DNA of 64,000 bases from Dryocola sp051307055 (GTDB lineage: Bacteria; Pseudomonadota; Gammaproteobacteria; Enterobacterales; Enterobacteriaceae), in the NCBI RefSeq assembly GCF_051307055.1, contig NZ_CP149994.1:1550001-1614000 (forward strand). Direction: 5' to 3'. Position 1 is the stretch's first letter, and every line of letters begins with the position of its first letter. Positions 16,934 to 25,714 of this stretch are shown piece by piece. The translations under genes were made by a program, and so were the position numbers. The notes beneath the pieces were generated by a model, which did not search any database, had not been told where the DNA came from, and saw only the letters and a program-made list of their open reading frames with translations.

Positions 16934-19469
16934 GTCTACTGATACAGCGCCTGACTATATCGAGGCACTTCCCCTTACGGCCGCCGAAAAGGCGGCTCTT
17001 CCGACAGCCAGTCTGCAAGCGGTGCACGAAGCGCTGGATGCGTCAGGTCGTCACTACGATCGCGAAGACGACGCGCCGTTAGCGTCCGTAAAAGCTCGCC
17101 TTAAGGCGAGCTGGCCGGGTTCGCTGGACGGCGAGCAGCTGATCGACGATGACGAAGGGCGTACCCAGCTTAAGGCAATGCCAAAAGCAACCCGCTCTTC
17201 CATGTTCCCGGATCCGTGGCGCACCAACCCTATCGGGCGCTTCTGGGACCGGTTGCGCGGACGGGAAATCAATCCGCGTTATCTGTCGAAGGAAGAAGCC
17301 GAAGCCGAGCAGAAATGGCGTACCGTCGGGACTATCCGCCGTTACATCCTGCTGATCCTGACGCTTGCGCAGACCGTAGTTGCCACCTGGTACATGAAGA
17401 CCATTCTGCCGTACCAGGGCTGGGCGCTTATTAATCCAGCTGACATGGTCGGCCAGGATGTGTGGGTGTCCTTTATGCAGCTGCTGCCGTATGTGTTGCA
17501 AAGCGGCATCCTGATCCTGTTCGCCGTGCTGTTCTGCTGGGTATCGGCCGGTTTCTGGACCGCGCTGATGGGCTTCCTGCAGCTGCTGATGGGCAAGGAC
17601 AAGTACAGCATTTCCGCCTCGACGGTGGGGGATGAGCCGATCAATCCGCAGCACCGCACCGCGCTGATTATGCCTATCTGTAACGAAGATGTGGATCGCG
17701 TGTTTGCCGGCCTGCGCGCCACCTGGGAGTCGGTGAAAGCTACCGGCCAGCAGCAGCATTTCGACGTTTACATCCTGAGCGACAGCTACAACCCCGATAT
17801 CTGCGTTGCCGAGCAAAAGGCGTGGATGGAGCTGATTGCGGAAGTGCAGGGCGAAGGGCAGATTTTCTATCGCCGTCGCCGCCGCCGCGTAAAACGCAAG
17901 AGCGGCAACATCGATGACTTCTGCCGACGCTGGGGCAACCAGTACAGCTACATGGTGGTGCTGGACGCGGACTCGGTGATGAGCGGCGACTGCCTGACCA
18001 ATCTGGTACGCCTGATGGAGGCGAACCCGAATGCCGGCATCATCCAGTCTTCGCCGAAAGCTTCCGGTATGGACACGCTGTATGCGCGCTGCCAGCAGTT
18101 TGCGACGCGCGTTTACGGGCCGCTGTTTACCGCAGGTCTGCACTTCTGGCAGTTGGGCGAGTCCCACTACTGGGGCCACAACGCCATTATCCGCGTTAAG
18201 CCGTTTATCGAACACTGCGCTCTGGCGCCGTTGCCGGGTGAAGGATCGTTCGCGGGCTCTATCCTGTCCCATGACTTTGTGGAAGCTGCGCTGATGCGCC
18301 GCGCGGGCTGGGGCGTGTGGATTGCCTACGATCTGCCGGGTTCTTATGAAGAGCTGCCGCCAAACCTGCTGGATGAACTCAAGCGTGACCGTCGCTGGTG
18401 CCACGGTAACCTGATGAACTTCCGCCTGTTCCTGGTTAAAGGCATGCACCCGGTTCACCGTGCGGTATTCCTGACCGGCGTCATGTCTTATCTCTCTGCG
18501 CCGCTGTGGTTTATGTTCCTGGCGTTATCTACCGCGTTGCAGGTGGTGCATGCCCTGACGGAGCCACAGTACTTCCTGCAGCCGCGTCAGCTTTTCCCGG
18601 TGTGGCCGCAGTGGCGTCCTGAGCTGGCGATTGCGCTGTTCGCATCGACCATGGTGCTGCTGTTCCTGCCTAAGCTGCTGAGCATCATTCTTATCTGGTG
18701 CAAAGGCTCGAAAGAGTACGGCGGCTTCCTGCGGGTCACGCTTTCCCTGCTGCTCGAAGTGCTCTTCTCCGTGCTGCTGGCGCCGGTGCGCATGCTGTTC
18801 CATACGGTATTTGTGGTCAGCGCGTTCCTGGGCTGGGAAGTGGTCTGGAACTCCCCGCAGCGCGATGACGACTCCACTCCGTGGGGTGAAGCATTCAAGC
18901 GCCACGGCTCGCAGCTACTGCTGGGGCTGGTGTGGGCGGTCGGCATGGCGTGGCTGGATCTGCGTTTCCTGTTCTGGCTTGCGCCAATCGTCTTCTCGCT
19001 GATCCTCTCGCCGTTTGTCTCGGTGATCTCCAGCCGTAGCACGGTGGGCCTGCGCACCAAACGCTGGAAGCTATTCCTGATCCCCGAAGAGTACTCTCCT
19101 CCGCAGGTGCTGGTGGATACCGATAACTATCTGAAGCTCAACCGCAGCCGTACGCTGGAAGATGGCTTTATGCACGCGGTGTTTAACCCGTCGTTTAACG
19201 CCCTGACGACGGCGATGGCCACGGCGCGTCACCGCGCAAGCCAGGTGCTTGAGATAGCCCGAGATCGCCACGTTGAGCAGGCGCTTAACGAAACGCCGGA
19301 TAAACTCAATCGCGACCGTCGTCTGGTGCTGCTCAGCGACCCGGTGACGATGTCTCGTTTGCACTACCGCGTCTGGTCTAATCCTCAGCGTTACTCTTCG
19401 TGGGTGGACAATTACAACGCGCTGTCGCTGAACCCGGCTGCCTTACCGGTTAAGCAGCAGGTTATTTGA
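16926..19469 (+). CDS. opgH: Glucans biosynthesis glucosyltransferase H
   Basis: An 847-residue inner membrane GT2 enzyme that polymerises UDP-glucose into the beta-1,2-glucan backbone; in E. coli it also delays division by binding FtsZ through its N-terminal region. The start at ATG 16926, overlapping the opgG stop, gives exactly the E. coli length. Visible elements are two helices near 140-210, the catalytic domain with VLDADS and the RDRRW pair, and a C-terminal multi-helix block (from about 500). The FtsZ-binding N-terminus (PDYIEALPLTAAEKAALP) is more divergent than the rest. Confidence 0.96.
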   Translation: MNKSTDTAPDYIEALPLTAAEKAALPTASLQAVHEALDASGRHYDREDDAPLASVKARLKASWPGSLDGEQLIDDDEGRTQLKAMPKATRSSMFPDPWRTNPIGRFWDRLRGREINPRYLSKEEAEAEQKWRTVGTIRRYILLILTLAQTVVATWYMKTILPYQGWALINPADMVGQDVWVSFMQLLPYVLQSGILILFAVLFCWVSAGFWTALMGFLQLLMGKDKYSISASTVGDEPINPQHRTALIMPICNEDVDRVFAGLRATWESVKATGQQQHFDVYILSDSYNPDICVAEQKAWMELIAEVQGEGQIFYRRRRRRVKRKSGNIDDFCRRWGNQYSYMVVLDADSVMSGDCLTNLVRLMEANPNAGIIQSSPKASGMDTLYARCQQFATRVYGPLFTAGLHFWQLGESHYWGHNAIIRVKPFIEHCALAPLPGEGSFAGSILSHDFVEAALMRRAGWGVWIAYDLPGSYEELPPNLLDELKRDRRWCHGNLMNFRLFLVKGMHPVHRAVFLTGVMSYLSAPLWFMFLALSTALQVVHALTEPQYFLQPRQLFPVWPQWRPELAIALFASTMVLLFLPKLLSIILIWCKGSKEYGGFLRVTLSLLLEVLFSVLLAPVRMLFHTVFVVSAFLGWEVVWNSPQRDDDSTPWGEAFKRHGSQLLLGLVWAVGMAWLDLRFLFWLAPIVFSLILSPFVSVISSRSTVGLRTKRWKLFLIPEEYSPPQVLVDTDNYLKLNRSRTLEDGFMHAVFNPSFNALTTAMATARHRASQVLEIARDRHVEQALNETPDKLNRDRRLVLLSDPVTMSRLHYRVWSNPQRYSSWVDNYNALSLNPAALPVKQQVI

Positions 19470-19521
19470 GATAAAAACTGGCCGGGTAAGCGTTGCGGTC
19501 ACGCCACCCGATAAAGGTGAA

Positions 19522-19550
19522 AATGCCGACCTCCGGGTCGGCATTTTTTT
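19522..19550 (+). terminator. Rho-independent terminator after opgGH
   Basis: A perfect stem (AATGCCGAC / GTCGGCAT) around CTCCGG is followed by seven T residues at 19544-19550, about 50 nt past the opgH stop. Confidence 0.88.
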
Positions 19551-19603
19551 GCGCTTAAGGCCGGGATCGTTATACTCAGCCGAAACAAGACAGGAGAGAG
19601 ACG

Positions 19604-19834
19604 TTGTTAAAAGCGCTAGTTGTCATCATGGTAGCCTGCATGCTGAGCGGCTGCGGCAGCATCATCAGCCGCGCGGTGCCGGGGCAGGGACATGGAAATC
19701 AGTATTACCCCGGCGTGCAGTGGGACATGCGGGACAGCGGCTGGCGCTACATCACGGTGCTGGATCTACCGTTCTCGCTGGTCTTTGACACTCTGCTGTT
19801 GCCCATTGATGCCAGCCACGGTCCTTACGAATAA
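19604..19834 (+). CDS. yceK: Small lipoprotein YceK
   Basis: A 76-residue lipoprotein with a lipobox LSGC (Cys about residue 17). The tail (ISRAVPGQGHGNQYYPG, LPFSLVFDTLLLPID, HGPYE) is nearly identical to E. coli YceK. The start is TTG 19604, supported by the AGGAGAG Shine-Dalgarno 5 nt upstream; no ATG gives a signal peptide. Function unknown; it lies between opgH and the convergent msyB as in E. coli. Confidence 0.9.
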   Translation: MLKALVVIMVACMLSGCGSIISRAVPGQGHGNQYYPGVQWDMRDSGWRYITVLDLPFSLVFDTLLLPIDASHGPYE

Positions 19835-19837
19835 GGC

Positions 19838-20212
19838 TTATCGCTCCTCCCACTCATCGGCCGCGGCCTGGCCTTCTTCGGTATCCAGAGGCGGCTCCAG
19901 CTGAAATTCCCCTTCATCCCACTCGTGCAGCGTATTCTCCTCAAGCCATTCCTGACGCAGCTCAATCTCTTCATAATCGCCGTCAAAAACGCTTTGTGCG
20001 GCCTCGCCGCTCAGCACTGGTAAACATTCGCCGGTTTCGCTGTCGTCAGCAAAGAACTCCACCTGCCACATGATGTCGCCATCCTGCAGAACATACTTCT
20101 GGATATTGAGCTGCTGCACGCTGGCAGACTCTTCATCCTGGTCCGGATGGTCGGCGAGGAATAATTCTCTTGCGGCATCAATGGCTTCTTCAAGCGTTGC
20201 GTACATGCTCAT
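19838..20212 (-). CDS. msyB: Acidic protein MsyB
   Basis: A 124-residue, strongly acidic cytoplasmic protein. In E. coli, extra copies of msyB suppress secY and secA temperature-sensitive defects, and the gene belongs to the general stress response. The whole length aligns with E. coli MsyB from memory (MYATLEEAIDAARE, YVLQDGDIMWQVEFFAD, LHEWDEGEFQLEPPLDTEEG). It is monocistronic, converging on yceK with 3 nt between the stops. Confidence 0.94.
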   Translation of the reverse strand: MSMYATLEEAIDAARELFLADHPDQDEESASVQQLNIQKYVLQDGDIMWQVEFFADDSETGECLPVLSGEAAQSVFDGDYEEIELRQEWLEENTLHEWDEGEFQLEPPLDTEEGQAAADEWEER

Positions 20213-20330
20213 GAAAATCTCCTTATGGCAGAGGTCAGGGAGCGGATGCTCCGTAGCAATTTCATGTTAATTGTTGACGCTGTTCGCAAAGTTGCAAGTC
20301 TGAGCGTTTAAATGTCGATAATTTGATCGA

Positions 20331-21557
20331 TTACTCGCCCGGAATATGGATCCTTTCGGGCGGGCTGCGCAGGCTAATCCAGGAATAAAAGGCGTTAAAC
20401 AACACGACGCTTGCCGTGACGAGAAAGACGGTACGGAAGCCGTAGCTGGCTGAGATCGCCGCGCCGATTAGCGGGCCGGTAACGTTGCCGATATCGCGGA
20501 AGGACTGGTTATAGCTGAATATTCGTCCGGCAACCTGATTGCTGGCGTTGTATATCAACAGGGTTTGCACCGCGGGTAACAGCGCCCCGTCTGCCGCGCC
20601 AAGTAAAAAGCGCAGGATGCCAAGCTGCCAGGGATTTTGCACCATCGACATGGGGATCAGCAGCGCAACGGAGATCGCCAGCGCGCAGATTAAGATCTTC
20701 TCCGGCCCGATGCGATCGCCTAGTTTGCCCAGGCGCGGAGCGCTTATCAGCGCCGCCACGCCCGGCACCGAGGCAATCATCCCGCTGATAAATGCCAGGT
20801 TGCTTACGTTGCCTGCAAGATCCCGTACGTAGAGCGTCAGGATAGGAGCAATGGACCCGGTCGCTACCTGAATGATCATGGTGGTGACGAACAGGCTAAG
20901 CACCAGACGAGGATTTTTGAGCGAGGTGAGCACCTGGCGCGCATGAAGCATCTCTTTTTTAGGGACCGGTGTGAACGCCTCACGAATGCAAAAGAAGGTG
21001 AGGATAAAGCAGATAAACAGGACCGAAGCCGTGATGAAAAATACCGGACGCAGGCCGTAACTGTCGGCAAGCAGGCCGCCGATTAAGGGGCCTAACAAGG
21101 CGCCGCTTACGCCGCCCGTTGAGAGCGTGCCCAGCGCCCAGCCGCTTTTATGGCGCGGAACCTGAGTGGCAATCAGCGCGTTAGCGTTGGGAACAAAGCC
21201 GCCTAATAATCCCAGCAGCGCGCGCAATGCGAGAAACTGCCAGATATTCTGGGCAAACCCCATCAGCACCATCACCACGGACATGCCCAGCGCTGACCGC
21301 AGCAGCATGAGTTTCCGGCCTTTGCGATCGGCAAGGCCGCCCCAGAAGGGAGAGGCGATAGCGGAAAAGAGAAAGGTGATGCTGAATACTATCCCGGACC
21401 ACATATTCAGGGAGCTGTGGCCGGTTACGCCGAGAAGCTCGACGTAAAGCGGCAGGAATGGCATCACAAGGCTAAAGGCTGCGCCCGTCAGAAAGCATCC
21501 CAGCCAGGCGATGGCGAGGTTGCGCTTCCAGTTAATGCTGCTCTCAGGGGGAGTCAT
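20331..21557 (-). CDS. mdtG: Multidrug efflux MFS transporter MdtG
   Basis: A 408-residue DHA1-family drug:proton antiporter with twelve predicted transmembrane helices. The motif-A segment between helices 2 and 3 (GGLADRKGRKLMLLRS) is present. In E. coli it confers fosfomycin and deoxycholate tolerance and is induced by MarA/SoxS/Rob. The start at ATG 21557, after a TGGAG Shine-Dalgarno, gives the E. coli length; a longer open frame upstream is unlikely to be translated. Confidence 0.95.
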   Translation of the reverse strand: MTPPESSINWKRNLAIAWLGCFLTGAAFSLVMPFLPLYVELLGVTGHSSLNMWSGIVFSITFLFSAIASPFWGGLADRKGRKLMLLRSALGMSVVMVLMGFAQNIWQFLALRALLGLLGGFVPNANALIATQVPRHKSGWALGTLSTGGVSGALLGPLIGGLLADSYGLRPVFFITASVLFICFILTFFCIREAFTPVPKKEMLHARQVLTSLKNPRLVLSLFVTTMIIQVATGSIAPILTLYVRDLAGNVSNLAFISGMIASVPGVAALISAPRLGKLGDRIGPEKILICALAISVALLIPMSMVQNPWQLGILRFLLGAADGALLPAVQTLLIYNASNQVAGRIFSYNQSFRDIGNVTGPLIGAAISASYGFRTVFLVTASVVLFNAFYSWISLRSPPERIHIPGE

Positions 21558-21681
21558 AACGCTCCAGACAATCGGAAAAACCAGCGGGAAAAAGCTGGAA
21601 AGAGAAAATATTACCCTGCTAAGTATGCGCCTGAAGTGTGAAAAGAGGCAAACCGGAAAGCTTTTTTGGCTAAATGAAATT

Positions 21682-21709
21682 GCTCTCTCCTCCTTACGAA
21701 GGAGAAAGC
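21682..21709 (-). terminator. Hairpin between lpxL and mdtG
   Basis: A GC-mixed stem (GCTTTCTCCTT / AAGGAGGAGAGAGC on the minus strand) lies just after the lpxL stop. It lacks a long U run, so it is only a possible terminator or leader structure for mdtG. Confidence 0.4.
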
Positions 21710-21721
21710 GTAAGTGATTTA

Positions 21722-22642
21722 TTAGTAACGGGAAGGAACGCCTTCCGGCCGGGTTTTGAAGCGGCGATGAAGCCACATATATTGCTCCGGCGCCATTAAA
21801 ATGCACCGCTCAATGATGTTGTTCATCCATATGGCCGTACCCTCGGGCGTTTCAAGCGGCGGCGAAAATTCGGCGGGCAGAATAATTAATTCGTAACCCT
21901 GACCATCGGGCTTTCGACGCGGCACCATCGGAACAATGGCCGCGCCGGACATGCGCGCAAGCGTGTAGGTTCCGGTAGTGGTGGCGGCTTCGTCCACGCC
22001 GAAGAAGGGGACAAAAACGCTGCCGCGCGGGCCGTAGTCATGATCCGGTGCGTACCAGATTATCTCTCCCTGCTTCAGGGCGCGGATCATGCCCTTCAGG
22101 TCTTTGCGGTCAATCATGCTTTTATTGGAGCGCATGCGGCCCCAGGTTTGCAGCCAGTCGAGCAGGGCGTTGTCATTCGGACGGTAGACGCCGATGCCGG
22201 GGGTATTCATGCCGAACATGCGGGCGCCGAGTTCAAGCGTCAGAAAATGGATGCCGATGAGCAGCACGCCGCGCTTTGCGTCCTGAACCGCGTGTATCTG
22301 GTCAACGCCGCTGACATCGCACCAGCGCTGAATACGCCAGAGCGGCCAGAACCAGGCGATGCCGGTTTCCATCAGGCCAAGACCCACGGATTCAAAATTT
22401 TTAAGCAGGATCTCCTCGCGTTCCTGCGGGCTCTTTTGCGGAAAAGCCAGCTCAAGGTTGCGACGCGTGATCCTGACGCGGCGTTTCATAAATCGTCTGG
22501 CTAAATGACCAAGCCCGAGTCCGAGGCGATAAATAACAGGATAAGGAAGCAGAGTAATTAAATAGAGTAAACCAATCCCAAACCAGGTTCCCCAATAGCG
22601 GGGATGAAGCAATGCGCGCGAGAATTGCGGTAAATTCGTCAT
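21722..22642 (-). CDS. lpxL: Lipid A biosynthesis lauroyltransferase
   Basis: A 306-residue inner membrane acyltransferase (HtrB/LpxL family) that transfers laurate from ACP to Kdo2-lipid IVA. One N-terminal transmembrane helix (WFGIGLLYLITLLPYPVIYRL) precedes the catalytic domain with the HX4E motif (GIHFLTLELGAR) and the conserved YRPNDN and WYAPDHDYGPR. The start at 22642 (MTNLPQF) gives the E. coli length. It is divergent from trhO. Confidence 0.95.
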   Translation of the reverse strand: MTNLPQFSRALLHPRYWGTWFGIGLLYLITLLPYPVIYRLGLGLGHLARRFMKRRVRITRRNLELAFPQKSPQEREEILLKNFESVGLGLMETGIAWFWPLWRIQRWCDVSGVDQIHAVQDAKRGVLLIGIHFLTLELGARMFGMNTPGIGVYRPNDNALLDWLQTWGRMRSNKSMIDRKDLKGMIRALKQGEIIWYAPDHDYGPRGSVFVPFFGVDEAATTTGTYTLARMSGAAIVPMVPRRKPDGQGYELIILPAEFSPPLETPEGTAIWMNNIIERCILMAPEQYMWLHRRFKTRPEGVPSRY

Positions 22643-22870
22643 GTAAAACCTTAGTGACGGCAAATGCCGGATCTTCGTGATAGGGCTATTGTGACATTTT
22701 TTGATGTCCAGCCAAAATTAACGGCGGCAGAGCGCCTGATAATTCACCAGATGTTGTGCTTTATGCCGATGGTTGAGGAAAATGTAGCGTAAAACGCAGG
22801 GATGTAAATTAACGTTAATTGCTTTATGATGCTGCCCACTTTTTTTATTACCGATAGCCGAGCGAACACC

Positions 22871-23920
22871 ATGCCAGTGTTACATAACCGTATATCGAAT
22901 GAGGAGCTGCGTGAGCGCATGCTGGCCGAAACCGAGCCGCGTACCACCCTCTCATTCTATAAATATTTTACTATTGATGAACCGCAGACCACCCGCGATG
23001 CGCTCTACAAAGCCTTCGTCTCGCTGGATGTGTTTGGCCGTGTTTATCTGGCCCGTGAAGGGATCAACGCCCAAATCAGCGTGCCGCAAAGCCGCGTGGA
23101 TGCGTTCCGTGAAATGCTCTACGCCTTCCATCCCGCGCTAAATAACCTTCGTCTGAACGTGGCGCTGGATGATGACGGAAAGTCGTTCTGGGTGCTGCGG
23201 ATGAAGGTACGCGACCGTATTGTCGCCGACGGCATTGAGGATCCAACTTTTGACGCCAGCGACGTGGGCGACTATCTCAAGGCGGCCGAAGTTAACAGCA
23301 TGCTCGACGATCCTGAGGCCGTATTTATCGACATGCGCAACCACTATGAATATGAAGTGGGGCATTTTCACAATGCGATGGAAATTCCGGCGGACACCTT
23401 CCGTGAGCAGCTGCCTAAAGCCGTCGATATGCTGCAGGACGATAAAGATAAAAAAATCGTCATGTACTGCACCGGCGGCATCCGCTGTGAAAAAGCCAGC
23501 GCCTGGATGCGCCATAACGGCTTTAAAAACGTTTACCACATTGAAGGCGGCATTATTGAATATGCGCGTCGCGCCCGTGAGCAGGGTATTCCGGTGCGCT
23601 TCGTCGGCAAGAACTTTGTTTTTGACGAGCGTATGGGCGAGCGGATTTCAGACGACGTGATTGCGCACTGTCACCAGTGCGGCGCCGCGTGCGACAGCCA
23701 CACCAACTGCAAAAATGACGGCTGTCATCTGCTGTTTATTCAGTGCCCGAGCTGTGCGGAGAAATTCCACGGTTGTTGCAGCGAATTATGCAAGGAAGAG
23801 CTTGCGCTCTCGCCTGAAGAGCAGCGTCGGCGACGTGCCGGGCGTGAAAACGGCAATAAAGTCTTCAATAAATCTCGTGGTGCGCTGAATACCACGCTGG
23901 GGATCCCGGACCCGGAATAA
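22871..23920 (+). CDS. trhO: tRNA uridine 34 hydroxylase TrhO (YceA)
   Basis: A 349-residue rhodanese-family protein that, in E. coli, performs oxygen-dependent 5-hydroxylation of U34 in tRNA. An N-terminal acylphosphatase-like domain is followed by a rhodanese domain with the active loop CTGGIRC, then a Cys-rich C-terminal region (CHQCGAACDSHTNCKND, CPSCAEKFHGCC) typical of the long subfamily. The start at ATG 22871 (MPVLHNR) matches E. coli; an upstream ATG at 22826 is open but unsupported. Confidence 0.93.
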   Translation: MPVLHNRISNEELRERMLAETEPRTTLSFYKYFTIDEPQTTRDALYKAFVSLDVFGRVYLAREGINAQISVPQSRVDAFREMLYAFHPALNNLRLNVALDDDGKSFWVLRMKVRDRIVADGIEDPTFDASDVGDYLKAAEVNSMLDDPEAVFIDMRNHYEYEVGHFHNAMEIPADTFREQLPKAVDMLQDDKDKKIVMYCTGGIRCEKASAWMRHNGFKNVYHIEGGIIEYARRAREQGIPVRFVGKNFVFDERMGERISDDVIAHCHQCGAACDSHTNCKNDGCHLLFIQCPSCAEKFHGCCSELCKEELALSPEEQRRRRAGRENGNKVFNKSRGALNTTLGIPDPE

Positions 23921-23925
23921 AATGC

Positions 23926-23949
23926 ATATCTCCCTTCACCGGGAGATAT
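23926..23949. repeat. Hairpin unit, copy 1 (core TCTCCCTTCACCGGGAGA)
   Basis: A perfect 9-bp inverted repeat (ATATCTCCC / GGGAGATAT) with a TTCACC loop begins 5 nt after the trhO stop. The same 18-nt core recurs at 24079-24096. No T tract follows on the plus strand. Confidence 0.75.
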
Positions 23950-24031
23950 ACATCTGTTGGCAAGTCCTCAGCTTTAAAAGTTGCTTTCCCGGCACTTTTA
24001 AAAATAATCATTATGCCTTCTGGTTTGCCCT

Positions 24032-24063
24032 AAACACCCGAAAACCACGTTTTTCGGGTGTTT
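24032..24063. terminator. Bidirectional terminator between trhO and yceI
   Basis: A long stem (AAACACCCGAAAA / TTTTTCGGGTGTTT) whose A and T flanks can serve as U tracts in both directions lies between the convergent trhO and yceI genes. Confidence 0.8.
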
Positions 24064-24075
24064 GTCATCAATCGC

Positions 24076-24099
24076 ATGTCTCCCTTCACCGGGAGACAT
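24076..24099. repeat. Hairpin unit, copy 2 (core TCTCCCTTCACCGGGAGA)
   Basis: A perfect 9-bp inverted repeat (ATGTCTCCC / GGGAGACAT) with the same TTCACC loop as copy 1, placed 150 nt away and just beyond the yceI stop. Confidence 0.75.
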
Positions 24100-24107
24100 T
24101 ATTTTGC

Positions 24108-24680
24108 TTACTGACGAACGCCTTCCACAGAAATAATCAGCTCCACTTCCTGAGACGCAGGTCCCAGATCGGTGGTGATATTAAAGTCTTTCAGCCGAAT
24201 TTTACCTTCCGCTTCGAAACCTGCGCGCACGCCGCCCCAGGGATCGTCACCCTGCCCAATCAATCTGGCTTCAAGCGTGAGCGGTTTTGTTACGCCGTTG
24301 AGCGTCAGGTTACCCGTAATATCCAGTTCATCGCCGTCTTGCTTCACCGCGGTGGAGACAAATGTCGCCTGCGGGAATTTGCTTACGTTAAGGAACTCCG
24401 CGCTGCGTAAGTGTTTATCACGTTCGGCGTGGTTGGTGTCGAGGCTTGTGGTATTGATGGTGACGTTGACTTTATCCGCGGCAGGGTTTTTCTCATCAAA
24501 GGAAAAAGCGCCGTCGAAGTCACGGAAAGTCCCGTACAGCCAGCTGTAACCAAGATGCTGAATACGAAAATTAACGAAGGCGTGCTGGCCCTGTTTATCA
24601 ATTTTGTAATCGGCGGCAACCGCAGATCCGGTGGTGAACATCAGGGCGCCTAAAGCCATTCCCGGCAGGATTTTTCTCAT
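24108..24680 (-). CDS. yceI: Periplasmic YceI family protein
   Basis: A 190-residue periplasmic protein of the YceI lipocalin-like family, which binds polyisoprenoid or amide-type lipids in an extended barrel. The signal peptide ends at GSAVA-A. Mature landmarks are YKIDKQGQHAFVNFRIQHLGYSWLYG, NHAERDKHLRSAEFL and LTLNGVTKPLTL. The start at 24680 matches the 23-residue E. coli signal peptide; two further ATG codons lie immediately upstream (24683, 24686) after a GGAG site. It is induced at high pH in E. coli. yceJ is 17 nt upstream in the same operon. Confidence 0.92.
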   Translation of the reverse strand: MRKILPGMALGALMFTTGSAVAADYKIDKQGQHAFVNFRIQHLGYSWLYGTFRDFDGAFSFDEKNPAADKVNVTINTTSLDTNHAERDKHLRSAEFLNVSKFPQATFVSTAVKQDGDELDITGNLTLNGVTKPLTLEARLIGQGDDPWGGVRAGFEAEGKIRLKDFNITTDLGPASQEVELIISVEGVRQ

Positions 24681-24697
24681 CATCATTCGCTCCATAG

Positions 24698-25252
24698 TTA
24701 ACGAGACGCTTTCCCCAGCATCCGCCTGAGGGTGACGTCTTTATCAATAAAGTGGTGTTTCAGTGCGGCCAGACTATGAAGGAGCGACAGGATAACCACG
24801 CCCCAGGCCAGCCAGAGATGCAGGGTTCCTGCGAGATCGGCCTGAGCGCCCGCGTCGGCTATCGTGGCGGGAACGTCGATCAGGCCAAACACGCTGACGG
24901 GTTTGCCGTCCGCCGTGGAAATCAGATAGCCGCTGAACAAAATGGCGAAAAGCAGCAGGTAAAGCAGCAGGTGCGCGGCTGCCGCGCTGATACGCGTCAG
25001 GCGCGTATAGCTTGCAAGAGCGGGGGGCGGCGGCGAGATAAAACGCCAGAGGAGGCGAATAACCATCGCCAGCAGCAGGAGCATACCAATGCTTTTGTGC
25101 AGCTCTGGCGCTTTATGATACCAGCCATCGTAATAACCGAGGGTGACCATCCACAGGCCGAGGCCAAACATGCCGTAAAGGGTGCACGCGACCAGCCAGT
25201 GAATAAGCACCGACAGATGCCCGTAACGTTCGGACGAGTTTTTCCACTGCAT
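24698..25252 (-). CDS. yceJ: Cytochrome b561 family protein YceJ
   Basis: A 184-residue four-helix inner membrane protein of the prokaryotic cytochrome b561 family. Candidate haem-ligand His residues lie in VLIHWLVAC, HKAPELHKSIGM and the C-terminal LHLWLAWG and ALKHHF segments. It probably moves electrons between the quinone pool and a periplasmic partner; the fixed pairing with yceI suggests the two act together (inference). Confidence 0.92.
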   Translation of the reverse strand: MQWKNSSERYGHLSVLIHWLVACTLYGMFGLGLWMVTLGYYDGWYHKAPELHKSIGMLLLLAMVIRLLWRFISPPPPALASYTRLTRISAAAAHLLLYLLLFAILFSGYLISTADGKPVSVFGLIDVPATIADAGAQADLAGTLHLWLAWGVVILSLLHSLAALKHHFIDKDVTLRRMLGKASR

Positions 25253-25554
25253 AGTTATGCACCTGAATATGAGAATTCATAAATCAGAACATAAACCGGT
25301 AATTAACGTTATTGCAACAGAAACAGTAGCTGAAGGAGATAATAAAAAAGATTATCTAAAAAATTGAATAAAAATCGACATTGATATTCATTTTAAGCGA
25401 ATGAGGGGCAGGTTTTCATAAGCTTTGACAGTACTAAAAGGGAGGTTTTGCAGGTCGGGACGTAAATGATTTCCATCTAATTATTTGTATGATAACTATA
25501 GTTAATTCAGTTTATGGTCAATTATTGTCAATATTACGGCCGCGACTAAGCGCC
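25253..25554. other. Non-coding stretch between yceJ and yceO
   Basis: About 300 AT-rich bases upstream of the yceJI operon. I see no gene in it. It should hold the yceJI promoter, but no hexamer pair stands out enough to call. Confidence 0.5.
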
Positions 25555-25665
25555 TTAAAAATAAATATAAGCGATATCAATCACGGCGAGTAAAGCCCAT
25601 AAAATAGGGTTCAGGATCGGGTTTTTCCGCACGTTTTCGCTTAAACAATGAATAAGTCGCTGCAT
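25555..25665 (-). CDS. yceO: Small membrane protein YceO
   Basis: A 36-codon frame reading MQRLIHCLSENVRKN followed by a hydrophobic tail, PILWALLAVIDIAYIYF. It parallels E. coli YceO, a 46-residue protein (RLLHYL near the start, LWGLLAIMDLIYVFYF at the end), and sits in the same place between yceJ and solA on the same strand. The N-terminus is basic and the C-terminus is one probable membrane helix. It begins 16 nt after the solA terminator stem and has no obvious Shine-Dalgarno. Function unknown; E. coli yceO has been linked to biofilm and acid phenotypes. Confidence 0.72.
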   Translation of the reverse strand: MQRLIHCLSENVRKNPILNPILWALLAVIDIAYIYF

Positions 25666-25680
25666 AAATAGTCGCGTTAA

Positions 25681-25708
25681 AAGCAGGGCTTGTAAGGTCA
25701 GCCCTGCT
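25681..25708 (-). terminator. Rho-independent terminator of solA
   Basis: On the minus strand an 8-bp stem (GCAGGGCT / AGCCCTGC) is followed by TTTT, 8-10 nt after the solA stop and just before yceO. Confidence 0.85.
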
Positions 25709-25714
25709 CAGGGG

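Noticed and set aside
17079..18458. A 459-codon minus-strand frame opposite opgH
   Set aside because: It lies fully inside a clearly conserved gene and encodes a His/Arg/Gln-rich product with no domain or ribosome site.
23922..24410. A 162-codon plus-strand frame after trhO
   Set aside because: It runs through two hairpins and a terminator and then antisense to yceI; no coding signature.
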